From positions 1-27,645 of the IMG/VR virus record IMGVR_UViG_3300037586_000175: DNA of 27,645 bases. The stretch is one strand, 5' to 3'. Below the pieces are notes generated by a model. That model did not search any database. It saw only the letters and a program-made list of their open reading frames with translations, and was not told the DNA's origin. Position 1 is the stretch's first letter, and every line of letters starts with the position of its first letter. Made by a program: the position numbers and the translations under genes. Below are positions 1 to 7,378 of this stretch, in pieces. The DNA comes from a virus.

Positions 1-2
1 GT

Positions 3-257
3 GCAGACAATCCTAAGAGATGGGAAAAGACAACCGAAGTAGAAACACCTGACAAGCTACATCAGTCATTAATAGATGAAGCGATAGAGGTTTGGGAAGA
101 AATAAAGAATGGTAGAGCAAAAGATTTTGAAGGAAAGAAAAGAGCAGTTGAATTATACAACACAATCTATGGTGCTAATTATAATGCAGGAACAAATTGT
201 GGATCTTGCTTGTCTGCTATTTCAGACGGCATAAAAAAAGTAGTAGATGAAAACTAA
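3..257 (+). CDS. Hypothetical phage protein, 3' part (start outside window)
   Basis: Reading frame 3 is open from the window edge to a TAA at 255-257, leaving 84 residues of a protein whose start is missing. The visible part is largely helical and acidic-basic mixed, with a stretch reading DEAIEVWEEI followed by a C-terminal section holding two cysteines in a CGSC arrangement (TNCGSCLSAISDGIKK). I do not assign a family; the C-x-x-C could bind a metal or be redox-active, but two cysteines alone are weak evidence. The next gene starts inside its last codons (ATG at 247), an 11-nt overlap, so the two are probably translated together as part of the small-gene cluster preceding the packaging genes. 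Codon use and base composition match the neighbours. Confidence 0.75.
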   Translation, partial: ADNPKRWEKTTEVETPDKLHQSLIDEAIEVWEEIKNGRAKDFEGKKRAVELYNTIYGANYNAGTNCGSCLSAISDGIKKVVDEN

Positions 258-456
258 AAGAACATATAAGACGATAAAGTGGATATTAAAAAACCACATT
301 AAGAATAATGTAAAAAGTCTTTGGACTTATGAGGATGATAACTTTACCTGTATATATGAAAATTATTCAGGAGAGAGTAGAATATATACTGCACACCAAA
401 TGTTAAAACTAATAGAAAATCTAATTAAAGATGACGCAAAACGAGAAACTAATTAA
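247..456 (+). CDS. Small hypothetical protein
   Basis: This 69-residue protein overlaps the gene before it by 11 nt and the gene after it by 26 nt, the tight packing expected of a translationally coupled phage operon. The N-terminal half is strongly basic (many K/R, MKTKRTYKTIKWILKNH). The second half is a short beta-like stretch (FTCIYENYSGESRIYTAHQ) followed by an amphipathic helix. I see no catalytic motif, signal peptide or membrane segment. It could be a small nucleic-acid-binding or regulatory protein because of its basic N-terminus, but that is only inference. Gene status rests on ATG start, compatible overlaps and composition rather than recognised homology. Confidence 0.6.
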   Translation: MKTKRTYKTIKWILKNHIKNNVKSLWTYEDDNFTCIYENYSGESRIYTAHQMLKLIENLIKDDAKRETN

Positions 457-694
457 AAACCTAGAAAATATGACACCAATTGATTTAGATGATATACCTA
501 AATATTACAAAGGAAAGAATGGATATATGGCTAAAGATGTAGTAAGCAATTTTAACCTCAGCTACAATATCGGAACGGCAGTAACTTATCTTTTGAGAAG
601 TAAGAACAAACACAATGACGGAGGAGTTGAGGATATTAGAAAAGCAATAAACCACCTGCATTTTGAACTAGACAGACTGTATGACGAGGTATAG
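431..694 (+). CDS. DUF3310-family phage protein
   Basis: The 87-residue product carries the signature of the DUF3310 family of small phage proteins: a tyrosine-glycine region (KYYKGKNGYMAKDVV), then FNLSYNIGTAVTYLLRSKNK, then a helix DIRKAINHLHFELDRL. In family members the pattern is GY-x-DV, followed by N-x-GNAVKY-x-LR and a helix of the DLxKAxxYLxxEL type, and each block is present here in order. The family is sometimes labelled nucleotide-kinase-like after T7 gp1.7, but no P-loop is visible, so I do not claim an activity. It overlaps the previous gene by 26 nt and the next by 14 nt. Homologues usually sit in early/middle regions beside DNA-metabolism genes, which fits the position upstream of the methyltransferase. 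Confidence 0.8.
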   Translation: MTQNEKLIKNLENMTPIDLDDIPKYYKGKNGYMAKDVVSNFNLSYNIGTAVTYLLRSKNKHNDGGVEDIRKAINHLHFELDRLYDEV

Positions 695-899
695 ATGTGA
701 GTGTGGTAAAGAGGAAAGAGAAGTAACTAAAGCTAAGATAGTTTTAAGAGAAGGTAAATGGGTTGCAGATGTAATATGTAGTTGTAATAAATATATGGAT
801 AGCGAACCAACTGAAGGTATGCCAAGTCTTAAAAGAACAGAACCAACACTAAGTAATAAAGATGATATGCTTTGGGATAAAGCTAAAGAACAGCTTTAA
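681..899 (+). CDS. Small zinc-finger-like hypothetical protein
   Basis: A 72-residue protein beginning MTRYRCECGKEEREV, with a second cysteine pair further on (VICSCNKYM). The two C-x-C pairs, about 25 residues apart and joined by a beta-like segment (KAKIVLREGKWVADV), look like a zinc ribbon made of two knuckles. The C-terminal half is polar and probably flexible or helical. Such mini zinc-ribbon proteins are common in phage small-gene clusters; their targets are generally unknown. It overlaps the preceding DUF3310 gene by 14 nt and is the last gene before an A-rich spacer and the first copy of the six-copy TCTATTATATAYTA element, so it probably ends a transcription unit. I assign no specific function. 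Confidence 0.65.
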   Translation: MTRYRCECGKEEREVTKAKIVLREGKWVADVICSCNKYMDSEPTEGMPSLKRTEPTLSNKDDMLWDKAKEQL

Positions 900-916
900 A
901 ATAAAAATAACAAAAA

Positions 917-932
917 TCTATTATATACTATG
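917..932 (+). promoter_or_regulatory. Late-promoter-like element, copy 1
   Basis: TCTATTATATACTATG, the final ATG being the start codon of the methyltransferase gene at 930. It is one of six near-identical copies in the window, identical to copies 2 and 4. The tract upstream is A-rich. Placement against the start codon suggests a -10-like element giving a leaderless or near-leaderless transcript. There is no experimental evidence, and a translation signal is the main alternative. Confidence 0.6.
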
Positions 933-2069
933 AAGCAACAAGTTAAGATCAGTAAGGTAAAGGGAAACCCTAACAATCCTAGAATAATTAAGAACGATAA
1001 GTTTAAAAAGCTAGTTAAGTCAATACAGGAGTTCCCTGAGATGTTAAAGTTAAGACCAATTGTAGTTGATGAAGATATGATGGTGCTAGGCGGCAATATG
1101 CGACTGAAGGCAAGTAAAGGCGCAGGACTAAAAGAAGTATGGATAGAAGTAGCTGAAGGACTTACTGAAGAACAAAAGAAAGAGTTTATAGTTAAAGATA
1201 ATGTAGGATTTGGAGAATGGGAATGGGATATGTTAGCTAATGAATGGGATAGCGTACAACTAGCTGAATGGGGATTAGACGTTTGGGAAAATGAAGATGA
1301 CAAAGTAACGGAAGGATTAATAGAAGATGATGAAATACCTGAAGTAAAAGAAAGCATAATAAAGCGTGGTGATATTTGGCAACTTGGAGAACATAGAATA
1401 ATGTGTGGAGATAGTACAAGCTCAGATGATGTTGCTAAACTAATGAATGGAGAAAAAGCAGATATGGTATTTACAGACCCTCCTTATGGAATGGATTTAG
1501 ATGCAGAATTTCAAAAAATTCATAAAGGAGCAACAACAGGAAAAAATCATAGAGCAGTTATAGGAGATGATAAATACTACAACCCACAACATATTTTTGA
1601 TTTTTTTGATGATGTGAAAGAAATATTTATTTGGGGTGCAGATTATTTTATAAAATCAATACCAAACTCAGAAAACGGAAGTTGGATTATATGGGATAAA
1701 ACAGTAGGTAAATTTGAAGGAAGAATTGGAAATGAATTTGAAATGTGTTTTAGTAAAAAAAGGCACAAGAAATTTATAGAAAGAATTGAGTGGGTAGGAT
1801 ATAATGGTATGCAAAATGAAGATACAAAAAAAAGAGTTCACCCAACACAAAAACCTATTAAATTAACGGAAAATATAATAGAAAAGTATTCAAAAAAGAA
1901 TAATTTAATAATTGATATATTTTTAGGTAGCGGCTCAACATTAATAGCAGCAGAGAAACTAAATAGAAAATGTTACGGAATGGAGTTAGATGAAAAGTAT
2001 TGTGATGTAATAATAAACAGATGGGAACAATTTACAGGACTTAAAGCAATTAAAAATGGAACAAAATAG
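930..2069 (+). CDS. ParB-like/DNA adenine methyltransferase fusion
   Basis: A 379-residue two-domain protein. Residues 1-120 resemble the ParB/Srx-like domain that often precedes phage methyltransferases: NPNNPR near residue 13-18, KFKKLVKSIQEFPEML, RPIVVDEDMMVLGGNMRLKA, then KEFIVKDN. Residues 140-370 form the methyltransferase: motif IV DPPYG at 183-187, HPTQKP at 304-309, and the AdoMet-binding motif I, DIFLGSGST, at 329-337. Motif IV before motif I is the beta-class order, and DPPY favours N6-adenine or N4-cytosine methylation; adenine is the likelier. No restriction endonuclease partner lies in the window, so it is probably a solitary phage methylase that shields phage DNA from host restriction or marks DNA for packaging. 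The terminase genes follow with a 14-nt overlap. The start is fixed by the upstream six-copy element. Confidence 0.92.
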   Translation: MKQQVKISKVKGNPNNPRIIKNDKFKKLVKSIQEFPEMLKLRPIVVDEDMMVLGGNMRLKASKGAGLKEVWIEVAEGLTEEQKKEFIVKDNVGFGEWEWDMLANEWDSVQLAEWGLDVWENEDDKVTEGLIEDDEIPEVKESIIKRGDIWQLGEHRIMCGDSTSSDDVAKLMNGEKADMVFTDPPYGMDLDAEFQKIHKGATTGKNHRAVIGDDKYYNPQHIFDFFDDVKEIFIWGADYFIKSIPNSENGSWIIWDKTVGKFEGRIGNEFEMCFSKKRHKKFIERIEWVGYNGMQNEDTKKRVHPTQKPIKLTENIIEKYSKKNNLIIDIFLGSGSTLIAAEKLNRKCYGMELDEKYCDVIINRWEQFTGLKAIKNGTK

Positions 2070-2409
2070 AACAAAGATTAACAAAGAGAGATTGCTCAAA
2101 GCTTTAGAAAGTTCTTTAGGAGTAATTACTACTGCATTAAAAGCAACTGACTTATCAAGAACTAACTTCTATAAGTGGTTACAAGAAGATGAGGAGTTTG
2201 CAAAAGCAGTATCAGAAGTGCAAAACATTGAGAATGACTTTATTAAGTCTAAGTATTATGAATGTGTAAAAGACAAAGTGCCTTCAGTTGTAATACACGC
2301 TGCTAAGACTAGACTTGGTTGGAATGAAACAAACAGAGTAGATATAACTTCAGGTGATAAAGCTATCAATATGCCTGTAATAACATTTGTAGATACTGAT
2401 ACTGAATAG
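2056..2409 (+). CDS. terS: Terminase small subunit
   Basis: The 117-residue protein has the layout of a phage small terminase. An N-terminal helix-turn-helix region (residues about 8-45: LLKALESSLGVITTALKATD, then SRTNFYKWLQEDEEFAKAV) is followed by a long helix (VQNIENDFIKSKYYECV) and a segment AAKTRLGWNETNRVDI that is characteristic of many small terminases with a 'KxxxRLGW' ending. It should form the ring that recognises viral DNA at the packaging start. It overlaps the methyltransferase by 14 nt, and the large subunit follows immediately; the large-subunit reading frame in fact extends back over its stop codon. Length and position agree with the family, and the assignment is supported by the adjacent ATPase/nuclease. 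Confidence 0.87.
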   Translation: MEQNRTKINKERLLKALESSLGVITTALKATDLSRTNFYKWLQEDEEFAKAVSEVQNIENDFIKSKYYECVKDKVPSVVIHAAKTRLGWNETNRVDITSGDKAINMPVITFVDTDTE

Positions 2410-2452
2410 CAAATATAACGCACTCTTTTCATCTGAAGCTAGATACTTTATT

Positions 2453-3598
2453 ATGACGGGGGGTAGAGGATCAGGAAAGTCTTTTGCTGCAACAGTCTTT
2501 CTTACTTTACTTACTATGACTAAGGGGATTAGAATACTCTTTACAAGATACACAATGACATCAGCTCACTTGTCAATCATTCCTGAGTTCTTAGAAAAGA
2601 TAGGACTATTAGGATTTGATGATGTTTTTAATATCAATAAGGCAGAAGTATTAAACACAAGCAATCAGTCTGACATTCTATTTAGAGGTATCAAGACTTC
2701 AGCAGGAAATCAGACAGGGAACTTAAAGTCATTACAAGGAATAAGTTGTTGGGTATTAGATGAAGCTGAAGAACTTATTGATGAAGATATATTTGATACA
2801 ATAGATTTAAGTATTAGAGAGAAAGGTGTTCAGAATAGAATTATACTTATCTTGAATCCTGTTACTAAAGAACATTGGATATATAAAAGGTTCTTTGAGG
2901 ACAAAGGAGTTGAAGCAGGTTTTAATGGCTTTAAAGACAATGTATGCTATATCCATAGCACATACCTAGACAACAAAGATAATCTCTCTACGAGCTTCCT
3001 AGAGCGTATTAAGACTATAAAGGAAAGAAACTTTAAAAAGTATCAGCACAAAATTCTCGGTGGGTGGTTGGATAAGGCAGAAGGAGTAGTCTTTGAGAAT
3101 TGGAGTATAGGAGCTTTCAATCCTGATGGACTTCAGACTTCTTGTGGTCTTGATTTCGGGTTCTCAGTAGATCCTGATAGTTTAACTGAAGTTGCTATTG
3201 ATAAAAAGAAACAAAAGATATATCTTAAAGAACATATATATCGTAACGGACTTAAAAGCCACGAACTTGCTAAAATCATATTAGATAAAGTGGGTGATAA
3301 ACTTATAATCGCTGATAGCTCTGAGCCAAGACTTATTGCCGATCTAAGACATTTAGGAGTAAACGTTAAACCTGTAAAGAAAGGAACTATTGAAAGTGGT
3401 ATAACTCGTATGCAAGACTATGAACTTGTCATAACTCCTGAATCAACTAATATAGCTAAAGAAATGAACAATTATGTTTACGCAGATAAGGGTTCTAAAC
3501 TTTATGTGGATAATTACAATCACGCAATAGACGGAGTAAGATACAATGTTATTTATCACTTAGATAATCCAAATGCAGGACAATACTATGTACAATAA
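2453..3598 (+). CDS. terL: Terminase large subunit (start probably upstream, non-ATG)
   Basis: This is the packaging motor. Counting from the first ATG, Walker A GGRGSGKS is at residues 3-10, Walker B VLDEAEE at 101-107 and a coupling-type LNPVTK at 134-139. The nuclease fold has aspartates at D234 (LDFGF), D288 (ADSSEP) and D360 (HAIDGVRY). The first ATG lies only two residues before Walker A and would remove the beta-strand that family members have there. The frame stays open upstream to 2393 and encodes LNSKYNALFSSEARYFI, which looks like the expected terminase N-terminus, so translation probably begins at a non-ATG codon such as CTG 2402, ATA 2399 or a nearby near-cognate codon. The reported start is therefore the conservative one. 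The extended frame overlaps the small terminase stop. Confidence 0.93.
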   Translation: MTGGRGSGKSFAATVFLTLLTMTKGIRILFTRYTMTSAHLSIIPEFLEKIGLLGFDDVFNINKAEVLNTSNQSDILFRGIKTSAGNQTGNLKSLQGISCWVLDEAEELIDEDIFDTIDLSIREKGVQNRIILILNPVTKEHWIYKRFFEDKGVEAGFNGFKDNVCYIHSTYLDNKDNLSTSFLERIKTIKERNFKKYQHKILGGWLDKAEGVVFENWSIGAFNPDGLQTSCGLDFGFSVDPDSLTEVAIDKKKQKIYLKEHIYRNGLKSHELAKIILDKVGDKLIIADSSEPRLIADLRHLGVNVKPVKKGTIESGITRMQDYELVITPESTNIAKEMNNYVYADKGSKLYVDNYNHAIDGVRYNVIYHLDNPNAGQYYVQ

Positions 3599-3615
3599 AC
3601 TATATTAACAAAATT

Positions 3616-3631
3616 TCTATTATATACTATG
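3616..3631 (+). promoter_or_regulatory. Late-promoter-like element, copy 2
   Basis: TCTATTATATACTATG, ending in the start codon of the tail chaperone gene at 3629. It is identical to copies 1 and 4 over 16 nt and lies in the 30-nt gap after the large terminase. This is the probable start of the tail transcription unit. Confidence 0.6.
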
Positions 3632-4270
3632 AAAGTCAATATCAAAAAGGAAGGGAAGAAAGAAACATTTAATTTAATTGACAGTTGGTCAGATGTAACC
3701 CTTGAAAAGTGGGCAGAGCTTATATCTTCAGAAGAAATAACAAAAAGTGAAGAAGCATTCGAAACCCTCACTTCTTTGTCAGACATACCAAGACAATTAG
3801 TATCACAACTTGCTTTAAGTGATGTAGTTGGTATTATGGCTAAAATATCAGAGTTACAAGAACAAGCAGATACAACTCTTAAAAACCTTATTGAGATTGA
3901 CGGTGTTGAGTACGGCTTTCATCCTGATTTATCAGATATTACATTAGGGGAGTTTGCCGATTTGGAAACTTTGATAAAAGATGGTATTGAAGATAACTTA
4001 CCTGAAATAATGGCTGTACTATATAGACCGATTACAGAACGAAAAGGGGATCATTATACAATACAAGCTTATGATGGCGCTATACGGCTTAGGTCAGAAG
4101 AAATGAAACAGATGAAAGCGGAAGATGTGCAAGGAGCTTTGGTTTTTTTTTGGCATTTCGTAAAGATACTATTGATAGTTATGCCATCATTTTTAATTCA
4201 AGCAACGGAGAAGATAGTGGAAGCAACGCAGACGAAGATTTCGCAAGTAAATGGTCGTGGTTCGGAGTAA
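3629..4270 (+). CDS. Tail assembly chaperone, short (zero-frame) form
   Basis: A 213-residue protein with no membrane segment in its first 170 residues. Features resembling tail assembly chaperones of Bacteroidota phages include SWSDVTLEKWAEL near the N-terminus, SDITLGEFADLETLI, and EIMAVLYRPITERKGDHYTIQAYDG in the middle. The decisive feature is near the 3' end: nine T at 4143-4151 read as GTT TTT TTT TGG, a perfect slippery heptamer. A -1 shift leads into an 83-residue open frame. Two overlapping products from one slippery site are the hallmark of lambda gpG/gpGT-type chaperones, which coat the tape measure during tail assembly. The zero-frame tail after the slip (WHFVKILLIVMPSFLI onward) is hydrophobic and atypical, in keeping with being read past the slip. 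The tape measure lies at the far end of the same module. Confidence 0.72.
   Translation: MKVNIKKEGKKETFNLIDSWSDVTLEKWAELISSEEITKSEEAFETLTSLSDIPRQLVSQLALSDVVGIMAKISELQEQADTTLKNLIEIDGVEYGFHPDLSDITLGEFADLETLIKDGIEDNLPEIMAVLYRPITERKGDHYTIQAYDGAIRLRSEEMKQMKAEDVQGALVFFWHFVKILLIVMPSFLIQATEKIVEATQTKISQVNGRGSE
4143..4151 (+). promoter_or_regulatory. Slippery T-run for -1 frameshifting
   Basis: Nine consecutive T. In the chaperone frame the codons are GTT (4142), TTT (4145), TTT (4148) and TGG (4151), so the heptamer T TTT TTT at 4144-4150 allows both tRNAs to re-pair after a one-base backward slip. Downstream, TGGCAT at 4151-4156 is complementary to ATGCCA at 4181-4186, a possible but weak stimulatory stem with poor spacing. 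Polymerase slippage on the T-run could give the same fusion. Confidence 0.7.
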
Positions 4271-4401
4271 TGTACAGATTGACAAATGGTGAGATAGTAA
4301 ATTTAGAAGCAATAACAAAACTGAACTTATACGAGTGTTTAACTTGGTTAAGTTATGAAACAGATTTAAACGATACTAAAATGGTAAATAGAAATGATTA
4401 A
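4150..4401 (+). CDS. Frameshift extension of tail assembly chaperone (G-T-type fusion)
   Basis: An 83-codon frame, offset by -1 from the chaperone frame, begins at the slippery T-run and ends at TAA 4399-4401. Its apparent start is only a TTG inside the slip region, so it is better read as the C-terminal part of a fusion: 174 residues of the chaperone plus 83 residues, about 257 in all. The extension is polar and acidic at first (SSNGEDSGSNADEDF) and then forms a folded-looking segment WFGVMYRLTNGEIVNLEAIT. In lambda the T domain binds the tail tube protein while the G domain binds the tape measure; the same division is inferred here. The next gene begins at 4394, overlapping the stop by 8 nt. 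Confidence 0.68.
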   Translation: MAFRKDTIDSYAIIFNSSNGEDSGSNADEDFASKWSWFGVMYRLTNGEIVNLEAITKLNLYECLTWLSYETDLNDTKMVNRND

Positions 4402-4900
4402 CAATAAGACATATCAGAACGTAATAGATGTAATTGCAGAGATAGGCAATAAACATCAGCAGATAGCAACAGTAACAACAGGAGATATATATGATGTAGA
4501 TCTTGAGAAGAATACCAAATATCCCTTAATGCACGTCAATCCAACGAGTGTTGAAGCAAATGAAAGTTCTTTATCTTTTAACTTTCAGATCTTTATAATG
4601 GATATGGTAAGTATAAAAAATGATTGGACTACTTCAACAGCAGTAAATAAAACTAATGAGAAGGAAGTCCTATCTGATTGCCTAAGTAACTCTATTGATA
4701 TAATAGGAATCCTTAGACATAGTAAATATCAATCACAAGCTATGGATGATATTAATGCACCTATCTATTTTAGTTCAGTAGGTCAGTCCTTAGAACCATT
4801 CACAGAAAGATTTGACAATGACGTAACGGGGTGGGTGTTCTCAATAACGGTAGAAGCAGAGAATGACTTTCAGACTTGCACAATACCTGTAAGTGCTTAG
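4394..4900 (+). CDS. Putative tail completion/terminator-like protein
   Basis: A 168-residue soluble protein with alternating beta-like stretches and no motif I can tie to an enzyme. Near the C-terminus LEPFTERFDNDVTGWVFSITVEAEN resembles the ending of small tail-completion or tail-terminator-type proteins of Bacteroidota phages, which have a beta-sheet core and are often placed near the chaperones and the gp10-like protein. It begins 8 nt before the frameshifted chaperone product ends, so it belongs to the same tail unit. The middle part (MDMVSIKNDWTTSTAVNKTNEKEVLSDC, positions about 4598-4680) is a helix-rich insert. Function is inferred from position and length; another minor tail protein is possible. 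Confidence 0.55.
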   Translation: MINNKTYQNVIDVIAEIGNKHQQIATVTTGDIYDVDLEKNTKYPLMHVNPTSVEANESSLSFNFQIFIMDMVSIKNDWTTSTAVNKTNEKEVLSDCLSNSIDIIGILRHSKYQSQAMDDINAPIYFSSVGQSLEPFTERFDNDVTGWVFSITVEAENDFQTCTIPVSA

Positions 4901-4929
4901 ATTAAATAATAATAAAATAAAAAATAAAA

Positions 4930-5382
4930 ATGGCAGATTTAACAGTAACAGTAACCGAGAACGTTATACTAAATAATGAAAGACGAGGTTCTACAAACAC
5001 AACAACTATTACGGACATACTAAACACTTTTGAAAGAATAGTAGTTTGCACACACTCACAAACAACTACAATAGCAACATTTGCAACAGCGCCTTATACT
5101 TCAGCAGGAGCTATTGATGTAGAAAATGTACGCTATATTAGGGTAACAAATTTAGATGCAGAAGGAGCTTTAGTTTTAGCAGTAGTTACTACTAATACGA
5201 ATTATCAAGTAAGACTTACTCCCGGAACATCTCACATCATACCAAGAGGTGAAGCTGAAATAATAGGGGAAGAAGATACAACTCCTGCTTTTTCAACTTT
5301 AGAAAATATAACGTCTTTACAAGTAAGACCTGAAGGAACAGAACACAATCCACAAGTAGAAATATTTGTTGCTAGTATCTGA
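4930..5382 (+). CDS. Hypothetical tail-module structural protein
   Basis: A 150-residue, threonine-rich, almost entirely beta protein (TVTVTENVILNNERRG, VRYIRVTNLDAEGALVLAVV, SLQVRPEGTEHNPQVEIFVA). Composition and the repeated short strands suggest a virion surface or tail-associated beta-sandwich rather than an enzyme. It follows a 29-nt A/T-only spacer and ends in a TGATG overlap with the gp10-like gene, so translation of the two is likely coupled. I do not recognise a family. A decoration or minor tail role is the most economical inference. Confidence 0.55.
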   Translation: MADLTVTVTENVILNNERRGSTNTTTITDILNTFERIVVCTHSQTTTIATFATAPYTSAGAIDVENVRYIRVTNLDAEGALVLAVVTTNTNYQVRLTPGTSHIIPRGEAEIIGEEDTTPAFSTLENITSLQVRPEGTEHNPQVEIFVASI

Positions 5383-5921
5383 TGAAAGGTAAGCATAAGA
5401 ATTTAGAAAGATATTTAGATAGTGTAGGGAAGCAGGTAGTCAATAGAGCAAAAGGCAACTTACAAAAGAAGAAGGGCGGTGGAACTAAGCTTGAAAACTC
5501 AATTAAATTTAAAGTAGTCCCTGACAAAAAAGGATTTATTATACAATTCATTATGTCACCTTACGGAAAGTTTGTTGATAAAGGAGTTTCAGGCACAAAA
5601 AAAGGCAGGAAATATAAAGACAGTAAGGGGCAGATTGTATCAAGTCCTTATAGGTTTAGGGGCAAACAACCACCTAGTAGGGTGTTAGATAAGTGGATAG
5701 TAAGAAAAGGAATAGCACCAAGAGATAAGCAGGGCAGGTTTTTATCTAGGAAAAGCATTTCGTTCCTTATTGCTAGAAGCATAAAGATCAAAGGAATACA
5801 AGGGATAAGTTTCTTTCAAAAACCTTTTGGACTTGCTATGAAAACATTTGGACAAGGAGTAGCACAAGCAATGGCTCAAGATGTTGCTGACAATATCAAA
5901 AACAATAAGAATAAACAATAA
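5382..5921 (+). CDS. HK97 gp10-like tail completion/neck protein
   Basis: A 179-residue, strongly basic protein. The section YGKFVDKGVSGTKKGRKYKD at about residues 60-80, followed by PYRFRGKQPPSRVLDKWIV and RKSISFLIARSIKIKGI, matches the layout of gp10-like tail-completion proteins common in Bacteroidota phages, where a Y-G-x-x-x-D-x-G motif sits in a beta-sheet and the C-terminal half is helical. These proteins form part of the neck between head connector and tail tube. It starts in a TGATG overlap with the gene before and is followed after 5 nt by the next tail gene. The many K/R residues suit a protein contacting the DNA channel. Function is by resemblance and context. Confidence 0.68.
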   Translation: MKGKHKNLERYLDSVGKQVVNRAKGNLQKKKGGGTKLENSIKFKVVPDKKGFIIQFIMSPYGKFVDKGVSGTKKGRKYKDSKGQIVSSPYRFRGKQPPSRVLDKWIVRKGIAPRDKQGRFLSRKSISFLIARSIKIKGIQGISFFQKPFGLAMKTFGQGVAQAMAQDVADNIKNNKNKQ

Positions 5922-5926
5922 ACAAT

Positions 5927-7378
5927 ATGGCATTAGCTTTCGCACAACATCCTAGATATAGAACTCTTGCAGCAGAGCAAGATATTATCTTTGCAATAAA
6001 AGAAACTACCACAATAGTAGCAACTGAATCAAAAGTTAAATTTGTAGCTAAAGTAAGTGTTGGGAGTGATAGTGCTGCACTTACAGAAATAGGAGTATTT
6101 AAAACAACACCAAATGCAGCAGGAGTAGGAATATTTGATTTTGGAACTATATTAAAAAACTATGTATCGCCTGACTATACAGGAATGGCTGACACTTTAA
6201 CTACAAGTCAATATAAAGGCGTTAATTATAGTAATACTGCCTACCATCCAATTCATCTTATTGATGAGTTTTGTTTAGGGTATAACTCCACTAAATGGTT
6301 TCAAATAGATTTTGCAATAGAGTATTTAGGAGCTGACCCTAGCAATGTTAATTATGTAGCAGAAGATACTTCAATGTCTTTAGCTTCAGTTAATTATTAT
6401 TTATATAACGGAGTAGTCTATGATACAGATCCATTAAGAAGTGATAACAATAATAATATTTATAAGTTTGGTTATGATTTACTTTTAGGAGGGTATATAT
6501 GTAATGCTGCAACTATTTCAACAGCAGGAGCTTTGTCTGACGCACCAAAAGTTCAATATGCTAGACTTACTGATTATGGAACTTTGCCTTATATTACAGG
6601 AATGACAAATCAAACTACTTATGGTTTTAATGCAATACAAGCAGATACAGTAGAAGTGCGGATGTATGACGCTTCAGATTCATTATTAGGAAATTTTACA
6701 ATTACTCCTAGTAGTTCAAATGGTGGATATAATGGAAGTCCTGCGACTACTCTATCAGAAGCTAATTTAATGTATATAGGGTGCTTCCCTGCAAACTTTG
6801 ATGGTGCAGGAAATGCTACTTGGACTGCAAACAAAGCGAATTGTAGTTATTATACATTACGACCTGAAACAGTAGTTGGAACACCACTTGGACAGTTATA
6901 TACAATCAATATTATATGTGATGACGCAAGAGGTTATGAGGGTATTCGTTTGACTTGGTTAAACAAGCACGGAACTTGGGATTACTATACATTCAATAAG
7001 AAGTCAGTAAGAAGCGTAAGCTCAAAAAGAAAAACCTACACTCAATTAAGTGGAACTTGGAATGAATCAATATTAAAATTACACGGATCTAGTGGTGGTA
7101 GAAAGAATTACAGGGTAGATTCAAAAGAGAAAATTAAAGTAAACACAGACTATGTTAGTGAATTAGATTCAATATGGTTTGAGCAGCTTATGAATAGTCC
7201 TGAAGTATTTATATTAAATGAATATCAATCTGATACGGGTGGCGTACTAAGAAGATATGTGCAACCTGTAACATTAACAACATCAAATTATACTAGAAAG
7301 ACAGTTGCTAATGATAGACTTATCCAATATTCTTTTGAAGTAGAAAGAACTACAAACCTAAGAACACAATCAGTATAA
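5927..7378 (+). CDS. Putative tail/baseplate structural protein
   Basis: A 483-residue, beta-rich protein with an N-terminal part (VKFVAKVSVGSDSAALTEI, FDFGTILKNYVSPDYTG) like proteins found beside the distal tail proteins of Bacteroidota phages, where a short structural repeat leads into a long carbohydrate-binding-like or hub-like body. Tyrosine, asparagine and glycine are abundant. The C-terminal region (SLKRKTYTQLSG-like segment, then FEVERTTNLRTQSV) resembles connector strands. No enzyme motif, signal peptide or membrane segment is seen. Its stop overlaps the start of the 974-residue protein (TAATG at 7376-7380), so the two are probably made at matched levels and form neighbouring parts of the tail tip. 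Exact role unknown; distal tail or baseplate is inferred. Confidence 0.6.
   Translation: MALAFAQHPRYRTLAAEQDIIFAIKETTTIVATESKVKFVAKVSVGSDSAALTEIGVFKTTPNAAGVGIFDFGTILKNYVSPDYTGMADTLTTSQYKGVNYSNTAYHPIHLIDEFCLGYNSTKWFQIDFAIEYLGADPSNVNYVAEDTSMSLASVNYYLYNGVVYDTDPLRSDNNNNIYKFGYDLLLGGYICNAATISTAGALSDAPKVQYARLTDYGTLPYITGMTNQTTYGFNAIQADTVEVRMYDASDSLLGNFTITPSSSNGGYNGSPATTLSEANLMYIGCFPANFDGAGNATWTANKANCSYYTLRPETVVGTPLGQLYTINIICDDARGYEGIRLTWLNKHGTWDYYTFNKKSVRSVSSKRKTYTQLSGTWNESILKLHGSSGGRKNYRVDSKEKIKVNTDYVSELDSIWFEQLMNSPEVFILNEYQSDTGGVLRRYVQPVTLTTSNYTRKTVANDRLIQYSFEVERTTNLRTQSV

Noticed and set aside
896-1357. 153-codon frame on the minus strand opposite the methyltransferase
   Set aside because: Serine-rich shadow of a well-supported gene on the other strand; no start context or motif. 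The same reasoning removes the other minus-strand frames, e.g. at 13682-14086 and 10460-10819.
4901-4929. A/T-only spacer before the gene at 4930 as possible promoter
   Set aside because: Contains only repeated AATAA/AAAAT runs, no TAnnTTTG box and no copy of the six-copy element; best seen as an A-rich translation leader like those at 14418 and 17138.
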